Shown: positions 1 to 5,316 of the stretch, piece after piece
Numbering within the stretch: the first letter of the stretch is position 1
Layout of the letters: each line of letters begins with the position of its first letter
Origin: Lachnospiraceae bacterium
GTDB taxonomy: Bacteria; Bacillota; Clostridia; Lachnospirales; Lachnospiraceae
Direction: 5' to 3'
Assembly (NCBI GenBank): GCA_017437205.1
Contig: JAFSBP010000401.1
Coordinates: 1-5,316 of the forward strand
Length of the DNA: 5,316 nt
Notes under the pieces: model-generated
The model's input: the letters and a program-made list of their open reading frames with translations, nothing else
Told to the model about the DNA's origin: nothing
Database searches by the model: none
Program-made: the position numbers and the translations under genes

Positions 1-384
1 ACGTATGAGATTGAATTCAAGAACAGCGCGCAGATTTCTGAGAAAACAGGGGTTGCGACTTACGTAGCGTTGGTGGACGCATCTGTTGCTATGGAAAATT
101 TCGTGAATGAAAGCTATTTCGACATCCCCGGTGAAGATGCTGAGACCATCAGTTTTGGTGATGTGAATGGTGATGGCGTGGTGAATGCACAGGATGCGCT
201 GGCGGCAGTTGACGCATGGTTGCGCAAAGGTGAAGAACCTACGGATGATCAGATTCTTACCATGAACGTAAATGGCGACAGACGGATCAATACCTTCGAT
301 GCCTTGGGTATTGTGGAAGCCTTTGTAAATGGAGCCGAGTACGGAGTAGTGACTAAAGCGGCGACGATTAGTAGCGAACAATAA
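1..384 (+). CDS. C-terminal part of a dockerin-bearing, probably exported protein (5' end outside window)
   Basis: The reading frame is open from base 1 to the TAA at 382-384, giving 127 visible residues, so the gene starts upstream. Residues 1-50 look like the end of a beta-rich domain that I do not recognise. Residues 53-111 form a dockerin: two 12-residue calcium loops, DVNGDGVVNAQD (54-65) and NVNGDRRINTFD (89-100). Each is followed by a helix (ALAAVDAWL and ALGIVEAFV). Spacing and order match type I dockerins, which bind cohesin domains on the cell surface or on scaffoldins. The second loop has Asn instead of Asp at loop position 1 and Arg instead of Gly at position 6. A short 16-residue tail follows. 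The next gene encodes a membrane-anchored cohesin-like protein, the obvious docking partner. The role of the rest of the protein is unknown. A TTG at 70 lies inside the frame and has no convincing ribosome binding site, so it is not the start. Confidence 0.88.
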   Translation, partial: TYEIEFKNSAQISEKTGVATYVALVDASVAMENFVNESYFDIPGEDAETISFGDVNGDGVVNAQDALAAVDAWLRKGEEPTDDQILTMNVNGDRRINTFDALGIVEAFVNGAEYGVVTKAATISSEQ

Positions 385-387
385 AGG

Positions 388-424
388 TTTATCGGGTGGG
401 AGTACGATTCTCCCACCCAATAAA
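388..424 (+). other. Strong intergenic RNA hairpin between dockerin and cohesin genes
   Basis: GGGTGGGAG (394-402) and CTCCCACCC (410-418) form a perfect 9-bp stem around a 7-base loop. After one C/A mismatch (393/419) the stem continues with five more pairs, TTTAT (388-392) with ATAAA (420-424). It begins 4 bases after the dockerin stop codon and ends just before the ribosome binding site of the next gene. It is not followed by a run of T on either strand, so a classic intrinsic terminator is unlikely. Possible roles are partial attenuation, or a 3'-end stabiliser or processing site that sets different mRNA levels for the two genes. The structure is seen directly; the role is inference. Confidence 0.75.
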
Positions 425-427
425 AGT

Positions 428-434
428 AAAGGAG
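428..434 (+). promoter_or_regulatory. Ribosome binding site fixing the cohesin gene start
   Basis: AAAGGAG lies 6 bases before the ATG at 441. It decides the start in favour of 441 over the in-frame upstream GTG at 396, which lies inside the hairpin stem. Confidence 0.85.
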
Positions 435-440
435 AGTTTT

Positions 441-1064
441 ATGGCAGGAAGAGGTGAAGGTGCTGACAAGAAGAAAAGGAGCTGGATTTGGATAGCTGGG
501 ATCGGGATTTTGATTGCGGTTGTTGCATTTTTATTGCTTAATGGTAAGGATTCAGACTCCGGCGTTCCGACGCTGATGATTGAAACTCCGCAAAAACTCT
601 CCGCATCAAAACGAGATGAATTTGTTTTGGATGTGACAATCTCCGATTTGGGGGAGGCTCGCTATCCGGCGATGAGCATGAGTGTTTCTTTTGATGTATC
701 TAGGTTGGAATTTTTAGGCATAGAAGAAGGAAATGTATTTATTTTAAACGGTGAAAATAGTTTGGGGCAGCAGCTTCCTGATTGGAGCTGCGATGTAAAG
801 AACAGTAACGAAACCGGAATGATCAACATTATGTATTTGGACATGACTGGAGGGAAATACGCATTTAGTAAGGAATTGCTGGCAGAGGAGGATAATGTTG
901 TGCTCCGTCTGCGCTTTCGGCTTCGGGGCAGTGTGCGAAAAGGAGATATTCTTGAATTAAATTTTGAGGATGCGGTTTTTGCAGCGTCCAATGAATCGGA
1001 GAGTCTTGCCATAACTACGGACACGTTGAAAACAAAAAACGGCAGACTGGTAATAGGAGAATGA
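441..1064 (+). CDS. Membrane-anchored single cohesin-domain-like protein
   Basis: The protein has 207 residues. A short cytoplasmic head with a KKKR cluster (10-13) precedes one hydrophobic segment (about 15-33). There is no lipobox or clear cleavage site, so the predicted topology is N-in/C-out with the body outside the cell. Residues about 45-205 read as one beta-sandwich with cohesin-like features: an initial strand (TLMIETP), a VLDVTIS strand, then SVSFDVSRLEFLGIEEGNV (81-99), which matches the cohesin pattern of 'F-x-(I/V)-x-Y/F-D-x-S-x-L-E-F...G'. Alternating hydrophobic strands (VVLRLRFRLRG) and a final NGRLVI strand follow. Cohesins bind dockerins, and the preceding gene ends in one. 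The gene overlaps the next one by ATGA-type spacing, so the two are probably translationally coupled. It has a single cohesin and no sortase signal or SLH repeats, unlike a scaffoldin. The cohesin call rests on pattern recognition; a carbohydrate-binding or other beta-sandwich module is the main alternative. Confidence 0.75.
   Translation: MAGRGEGADKKKRSWIWIAGIGILIAVVAFLLLNGKDSDSGVPTLMIETPQKLSASKRDEFVLDVTISDLGEARYPAMSMSVSFDVSRLEFLGIEEGNVFILNGENSLGQQLPDWSCDVKNSNETGMINIMYLDMTGGKYAFSKELLAEEDNVVLRLRFRLRGSVRKGDILELNFEDAVFAASNESESLAITTDTLKTKNGRLVIGE
1055..1060 (+). promoter_or_regulatory. Ribosome binding site deciding the lipoprotein start
   Basis: AGGAGA ends directly against the ATG at 1061, leaving no spacer, but stands 6 bases before the in-frame ATG at 1067. 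The start at 1067 also gives a clean MRRR n-region for the signal peptide. I therefore prefer 1067 over 1061; the difference is two residues. Confidence 0.7.
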
Positions 1065-1066
1065 CA

Positions 1067-2107
1067 ATGAGACGAAGATTCAGCTTTTTATGGGCTTTCA
1101 TTATATTAATTTCTTTATGTGCATGTCAGGGAAACTTTGGGAGTGTGAATCTGCAGGATGCAATTCAAATCCCGGAGGGCGGTATCATTGAAGAGAATGT
1201 GATCCGGCAATTGAAAAGTGAAAATGCCATTGGCATGTTTTATGGACAGTCTAATGGGCTTAAATATGAGTGGACGATCTTTGGCAGTGATATTGCTGAA
1301 ACGAAGGATATTAAACTTGAGGTCACGATTGATGAAGTGAAGGATAGAGAGATAAATGTGACCCTTTCACAGGATGGGAGCTTCGGATTCTACGGCCTGT
1401 TGTCCATCCATCTGACAGAAAAATGGGCAGAAAACAGTGCTACCGCTTACCAAAATGAGCAGCCGGTGATTTCAGTGTCTTTGACCGGAGGAAAGAATAA
1501 AACCATTTTAAATTGCAATCTGGACGGCAGTTTAAAGAGCTTTGTGATTAAACCTGATGCGCTGTCGGAAGAAGATTCCGTTTCCAAGGAAACAGAAGAT
1601 GATACCGAGGAATCTACAAAGGATCAATATCTGACAGATCCGATCCCAGAAGGAAAGCCCAAGCCTGTAGAGCCGGAAAATCAGGAGGTAGACAAGAGGA
1701 AGACATATACCTGTACATTTTCCATTGAATGCTCTACGATTTTGAATAATTTGGAACAACTGGACCCGGACAAGCTGGAAATGGTTCCGTCCGGGGGAGT
1801 GATTCTTCCCCAAACCAAAGTTACTTTCTATGAGGGAGAATCGGTGTTTGATGTTCTGCAGCGGGTCTGCAAGGAACACGGTATTCATATGGAATCCTCA
1901 TGGACACCAATCTATAACAGTGCCTATATTGAGGGAATTCATAATCTGTATGAATTTGACTGTGGCAGTTTATCCGGTTGGATGTATCATGTCAACGGTT
2001 GGTATCCCAACTATGGCTGTTCCCGTTATCAGTTGAAAGACGGGGACGTGGTGGAATGGCGTTACACTTGCGATCTTGGCAATGATGTGGGCAGAGGGAT
2101 GAACTAA
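1067..2107 (+). CDS. DUF4430 (transcobalamin C-terminal-like) lipoprotein, predicted corrinoid-capture protein
   Basis: The protein has 346 residues when started at 1067. The N-terminus is a lipoprotein signal: MRRR, a hydrophobic core, then the lipobox LCAC with lipidated Cys20, so it should sit on the outer face of the membrane. Residues about 25-165 form a beta-rich domain with no family I can name with certainty. Residues about 167-209 are an acidic and proline-rich linker (EDDTEEST, PEGKPKPVEPEN). Residues about 210-346 are a DUF4430 domain: TYTCTFSIECSTIL (213-226), GESVFDVLQ (257-265), then SGWMYHVNG (303-311), LKDGDVVEW (323-331) and the hallmark YTCDLGNDVG (333-342). Six cysteines (216, 222, 268, 299, 318, 335) could form disulfides. 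DUF4430 is related to the C-terminal domain of transcobalamin and intrinsic factor, which bind vitamin B12. With an ECF transporter immediately downstream, corrinoid capture is the best guess, but the ligand is not proven by sequence. The stop codon abuts the next start codon. Confidence 0.88.
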   Translation: MRRRFSFLWAFIILISLCACQGNFGSVNLQDAIQIPEGGIIEENVIRQLKSENAIGMFYGQSNGLKYEWTIFGSDIAETKDIKLEVTIDEVKDREINVTLSQDGSFGFYGLLSIHLTEKWAENSATAYQNEQPVISVSLTGGKNKTILNCNLDGSLKSFVIKPDALSEEDSVSKETEDDTEESTKDQYLTDPIPEGKPKPVEPENQEVDKRKTYTCTFSIECSTILNNLEQLDPDKLEMVPSGGVILPQTKVTFYEGESVFDVLQRVCKEHGIHMESSWTPIYNSAYIEGIHNLYEFDCGSLSGWMYHVNGWYPNYGCSRYQLKDGDVVEWRYTCDLGNDVGRGMN

Positions 2108-3001
2108 ATGAGCGTAGATTGTTTTGCAAAATATCATCCGTTGGTAAATTTTTTGTACTTTGTCTTGGTGATCGGCTTTTCGATGATTCTAAATCATCCT
2201 GTCGCCCAAGGGATATCTTTCATTTGTGCCTGCGCTTATGCAGTGCAGATTGAGGGAAAAAAGGCAGTGTTGTTTACATTGAAATGGTGTTTGCCGATTA
2301 TGTTGCTGACAGCATTTATGAATCCCGCTTTCAGCCATGAGGGTGTGACCATATTACTGTACTTTCCCACCGGAAATCCGCTGACATTGGAGAGTATCTT
2401 ATATGGACTGTCTTCGGGCGTTATGCTGGCAACGGTGATGCTGTGGTTCGTGAATTTCAATCGGGTCATCACCTCAGACAAATTCATTTATTTGTTTGGT
2501 CGAATCATTCCGGCGCTGTCTCTGGTTTTAAGTATGACATTGCGTTTTATTCCTAAGTTTAAGGCGCAGATGAATATTGTGGTGGATGCGCAACGGAGTA
2601 TTGGGAGAGATATTTCAGAGGGATCGCTTTGGAAGCGGATGAAAATTGCCGTTACCGTTTTATCGATTATGGTGACCTGGGCACTGGAGAATGCCATAGA
2701 AACAGCAGACAGCATGAAAAGCCGTGGATATGGTCTGAAAGGACGTACCGCGTTTTCCATTTATCGCTTTGATGATCGGGACAACTATGCACTGCTTTAT
2801 CTTGGCTTTTGCGGGTGCTATCTGGTGACCGGTATGATCGTATCGGCGTTTGGCTTTCGATACTTTCCGAGTATTCGCTATATCGGTCTTAATATGGTGA
2901 CAATTTCATTTCAGTTTGTATACTTGATTCTGTGTATCATGCCGACGGTGTTGAACGCAGTTGAGGAGAGAAAATGGAAAATTATTCATTCAAACATGTA
3001 G
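2108..3001 (+). CDS. ECF transporter transmembrane coupling component (EcfT-like)
   Basis: The protein has 297 residues, slightly longer than the usual 260-270 of EcfT. It is the membrane scaffold that links ATP hydrolysis by the EcfA subunits to toppling of the substrate-binding S subunit. Features: an N-terminal YHPLVNFLYF motif (9-18), several hydrophobic segments (about 13-29, 34-46, 55-71, 98-116, 134-146), then the long cytoplasmic coupling region with the two short motifs that dock on the ATPases, AQRS (161-164) and KSRG (204-207). C-terminal membrane segments lie at about 228-250 and 259-284. The second motif is canonical (small residue-Arg-Gly); the first, AQRSIG, departs from the common A-R-G/A form. 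The start at 2108 directly follows the previous stop, with AGAGGG 9 bases upstream inside the preceding gene. The last 28 bases overlap the ATPase gene. A T subunit of the corrinoid branch (often called CblT) is plausible from context, but I assign only the family. Confidence 0.92.
   Translation: MSVDCFAKYHPLVNFLYFVLVIGFSMILNHPVAQGISFICACAYAVQIEGKKAVLFTLKWCLPIMLLTAFMNPAFSHEGVTILLYFPTGNPLTLESILYGLSSGVMLATVMLWFVNFNRVITSDKFIYLFGRIIPALSLVLSMTLRFIPKFKAQMNIVVDAQRSIGRDISEGSLWKRMKIAVTVLSIMVTWALENAIETADSMKSRGYGLKGRTAFSIYRFDDRDNYALLYLGFCGCYLVTGMIVSAFGFRYFPSIRYIGLNMVTISFQFVYLILCIMPTVLNAVEERKWKIIHSNM
2964..2968 (+). promoter_or_regulatory. Ribosome binding site of the ATPase gene inside the EcfT gene
   Basis: AGGAG stands 5 bases before the ATG at 2974, within the 3' end of the EcfT gene. 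It supports a real 28-base gene overlap and therefore translational coupling of the T and A subunits. Confidence 0.8.
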
Positions 3002-5316
3002 ATTTTACCTATCCGGAGGGAGAGAACAAGGCGCTCTGTAATCTTTCCTTTTCTGTGAATCAGGGAGAGTTTTTGATTCTTTGTGGTCCTTCCGGCTGCG
3101 GAAAATCTACCTTGTTGCGACATTTGAAATCCTGTTTGGCACCTCACGGTTTGTTTTCGGGAGAGATTTATTTCCGGGGAACATTATTGTCTGAGATTTC
3201 TCAAAGGGAACAGGCCAAGCAGATCGGTTTTGTCATGCAATCGCCGGAAAATCAAGTGGTTACCGATAAGGTGTGGCATGAGCTGGCTTTCGGATTGGAA
3301 AGTCTGGGCTACGACACTCCGACCATTCGTCGCAGGGTTGCGGAGATTGCGGCGTTTTTCGGGATTGAAAATTGGTTTTACAAGAATGTGACAGAGCTAT
3401 CTGGTGGTCAAAAACAGTTATTGAGTCTCGCCTCAGTGATGGCGATGCAACCCAGTGTATTGGTGTTGGATGAACCGACCGCCCAGCTTGATCCCATTGC
3501 GGCGGCTGACTTTTTAGCCCTTTTGGGAAAAATCAACCGCGAATTGGGTACAACGATCATTCTGACGGAGCATCGTCTGGAAGAGGCGTTTCCCTTTGCA
3601 ACAAGAGTGATTGTGATGAATGAGGGTGCGATTATCTGTGACGACAAGCCGGAAAAGGTCGGATTGCAGCTAAAAGATAAGGGAAGCGGAATGTTCCTCG
3701 CCATGCCCACTGCCATGCGGGTGTGGGCAGCAGTGGATACGAAATTGGACTGTCCGATGACCATCCGGGATGGTAGTAATTTCCTGACCGGAAGGGCAGC
3801 TGAACAACCACTTTTACCTCTTTCCGAAAAAACTTATCCGGTATATTCAAAAGAAGCCACTCTGGAGTGTGATAATCTGTGGTTCCGCTATGAAAAGGAT
3901 AGTCCTGATGTGGTAAAGGGTTTTTCTCTGATCCTTAGAAAAGGTGAATTTTATGCCATTTTGGGAGGAAACGGTGCCGGAAAATCTACCACATTAAAAG
4001 TGATTTCCGGTTTACGGACAGCCTATCGAGGGGATGTGAGATTGTATGGCAAGCTGGGACATTTGCCGCAGAATCCCCAGACTCTTTTTGTGAAACGCAC
4101 GGTGCGGGAAGACTTATATGAAGTGTTTCGTGGAGAGAAGATTCCGAAAGAAACGCAGGATGCGGAGGTTGCCCGGATTACGGAACTTTGTGGGCTGAGA
4201 AGCTTTTTGGATCGGCACCCTTATGATCTGTCCGGAGGTGAGCAACAGCGAACTGCTTTGGCAAAGGTACTATTGACGACTCCGGAGATTTTACTTCTGG
4301 ATGAACCGACCAAAGGCTTTGACGCAGAGTTTAAGGTGACTTTTGCCTTGATTTTGCGAAGACTTATCGCCCAAGGGGTGACTATTCTGATGGTGAGTCA
4401 TGATGTGCCTTTTTGCGCTGAGTATGCTCACAAATGCGGCCTGTTTTTTGACGGCAGTATTGTTGCGGAGGGAACTCCCGGAGAGTTCTTTTCCGGAAAC
4501 AGCTTCTATACCACTCCGGCTAATCGCATGGCAAGGCATTTGATTCATGAAGCGGTGACAGTGGCGGATATTATCGAATGCTGCGGCGGTGAATTGCCGA
4601 TAGAACCGGAAATACCGAAAGTGGAGGCGCTTCCGGAACCGAAAGAAACTGCTGTCAATTATAAACCGAAGCCCTTGCCGTTGTGGAGAAAAATGATTGC
4701 AGGAGTATCGCTGGCGGTTGCACTTTCCGTGTTTTTCTATGCGACCGGTATTACAGATCTTTCCGACGTTATCAACAAGGAAGGTGTCAGTGTAGTGGGA
4801 AAGCAACAGTTATCCCTTTATCTCGTCTTGATTGCTTCACTGGGGGCATTTATTGCTGCGATTGGGCGCAGAAGCGCACCATCTGCCATGCTGCAGATAC
4901 CGGCCGCGCAAAGAAAATTGAGTAAGCGTACATTGGTGGCGGCGATATTGATCGTTTTGTGTATTCCGCTGACGATTTTTGCAGGAGTTTTCTATCTGGG
5001 AGACCGATACTATAACATCACTGCATTGTTGGTGCTCACAGAATGTATGGTGCCATTTGTGCTCGTGTTTGAAAGCAGAAGACCTAAGGCAAGAGAACTG
5101 GTGATCATTGCGGTGCTGTGTGCCATCGGTGTGGCAGGAAGAGCGGCGTTCTTTATGCTGCCCCAATTCAAACCGGTTCTGGCGTTAGTCATTATCTCAG
5201 GCGTGGCTTTCGGTGGAGAAACAGGATTTCTGGTTGGTGCGGTTACCATGATGGTATCCAATGTGTTATTTTCCCAAGGACCGTGGATGCCTTGGCAGAT
5301 GTTCAGCATGGGTATA
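2974..5316 (+). CDS. Fused ECF transporter EcfA-EcfA'-S protein (two ATPase domains plus S-type membrane domain; 3' end outside window)
   Basis: The frame is open for 781 codons to the last base, with no stop. ATPase domain 1 (about 1-265): Walker A GPSGCGKST (38-46), Q-loop Gln89 in MQSPENQ, signature LSGGQ (142-146), Walker B LVLDEPT (163-169), D-loop AQLDP (170-174), switch His200 (TEH). ATPase domain 2 (about 296-500): Walker A GGNGAGKST (331-339), Q-loop Gln366 in LPQNPQ, signature LSGGEQ (419-424), Walker B LLLDEPT (440-446), switch His476 (SHD). All catalytic residues are present in both halves. A charged, proline-rich linker (about 538-570) leads into hydrophobic segments at about 573-590, 612-630, 653-673, 683-699, 709-728 and 735-766. 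The part from about 703, with VAGRAAFFMLPQFKPV (718-733), GFLVGA (751-756) and GPWMPWQMF (769-777), resembles substrate-binding S components of ECF transporters in Clostridia. One chain would thus provide both motor subunits and the substrate binder, with EcfT supplied by the previous gene. The substrate is inferred (corrinoid) from the DUF4430 neighbour. Confidence 0.9.
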   Translation, partial: MENYSFKHVDFTYPEGENKALCNLSFSVNQGEFLILCGPSGCGKSTLLRHLKSCLAPHGLFSGEIYFRGTLLSEISQREQAKQIGFVMQSPENQVVTDKVWHELAFGLESLGYDTPTIRRRVAEIAAFFGIENWFYKNVTELSGGQKQLLSLASVMAMQPSVLVLDEPTAQLDPIAAADFLALLGKINRELGTTIILTEHRLEEAFPFATRVIVMNEGAIICDDKPEKVGLQLKDKGSGMFLAMPTAMRVWAAVDTKLDCPMTIRDGSNFLTGRAAEQPLLPLSEKTYPVYSKEATLECDNLWFRYEKDSPDVVKGFSLILRKGEFYAILGGNGAGKSTTLKVISGLRTAYRGDVRLYGKLGHLPQNPQTLFVKRTVREDLYEVFRGEKIPKETQDAEVARITELCGLRSFLDRHPYDLSGGEQQRTALAKVLLTTPEILLLDEPTKGFDAEFKVTFALILRRLIAQGVTILMVSHDVPFCAEYAHKCGLFFDGSIVAEGTPGEFFSGNSFYTTPANRMARHLIHEAVTVADIIECCGGELPIEPEIPKVEALPEPKETAVNYKPKPLPLWRKMIAGVSLAVALSVFFYATGITDLSDVINKEGVSVVGKQQLSLYLVLIASLGAFIAAIGRRSAPSAMLQIPAAQRKLSKRTLVAAILIVLCIPLTIFAGVFYLGDRYYNITALLVLTECMVPFVLVFESRRPKARELVIIAVLCAIGVAGRAAFFMLPQFKPVLALVIISGVAFGGETGFLVGAVTMMVSNVLFSQGPWMPWQMFSMGI

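Noticed and set aside
388..424. Classic intrinsic (rho-independent) terminator
   Set aside because: The stem is strong, but the bases after it are A-rich on the plus strand and there is no T-run on the minus strand either. The downstream genes also have no visible promoter of their own in the 56-base gap.
396..440. GTG at 396 as an upstream start for the cohesin gene
   Set aside because: It lies inside the stem of the hairpin and has no ribosome binding site, while the ATG at 441 has AAAGGAG at ideal spacing and gives a normal membrane-anchor N-terminus.
385..440. Cobalamin riboswitch in the intergenic gap
   Set aside because: The gap is only 56 bases and holds a simple hairpin; a cobalamin riboswitch needs far more sequence, including a B12-box. 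If one exists, it lies upstream of the window.
1830..2036. Short plus-strand frame inside the DUF4430 domain
   Set aside because: It overlaps the conserved DUF4430 coding sequence in another frame and lacks family features.
3408..3850. Reverse-strand open frames opposite the first ATPase domain
   Set aside because: They lie entirely opposite a coding region with intact ABC motifs, have no ribosome binding sites, and show low-complexity shadow composition.
4291..5309. Reverse-strand open frames opposite the second ATPase and membrane domains
   Set aside because: They are shadows of the fused transporter gene, which is open throughout and has clear family motifs; the reverse products show no recognisable domain.

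Overview
This window looks like part of one plus-strand operon from a low-to-moderate GC Gram-positive anaerobe, most likely a clostridial Bacillota such as Lachnospiraceae or a relative. The reasons are strong AGGAG-type ribosome binding sites, a lipobox lipoprotein, a group-II-style ECF (energy-coupling factor) vitamin transporter, and a dockerin/cohesin pair. The taxonomic call is inference. All five genes read left to right. The first and last are cut by the window edges. The only non-coding gap is 56 bases and holds a strong hairpin.

Layout: (1) positions 1-384, the C-terminal 127 residues of a protein that ends in a type-I-like dockerin; (2) 388-424, a perfect 9-bp GC-rich stem extended by 5 AT pairs, with no U-tract; (3) 441-1064, a small membrane-anchored protein with a single cohesin-like domain facing outward; (4) 1067-2107, a lipoprotein ending in a DUF4430 (transcobalamin/intrinsic-factor C-terminal-like) domain; (5) 2108-3001, an EcfT transmembrane coupling protein; (6) 2974 to the window end, one polypeptide carrying two complete ABC ATPase domains followed by a membrane domain of the ECF substrate-binding (S) type. 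Its end lies beyond the window.

Working model (inference): genes 3-5 form a complete ECF importer with an outer-face binding lipoprotein. The DUF4430 domain points to a corrinoid (vitamin B12 family) as substrate. The dockerin protein would be recruited to the cell surface by the membrane-anchored cohesin, giving a non-cellulosomal use of cohesin-dockerin docking next to the importer. The visible part of the dockerin protein does not show its function, so whether it is a corrinoid binder, an enzyme or an adhesin cannot be decided here. No mobile elements, CRISPR arrays, tRNA or rRNA genes were seen.
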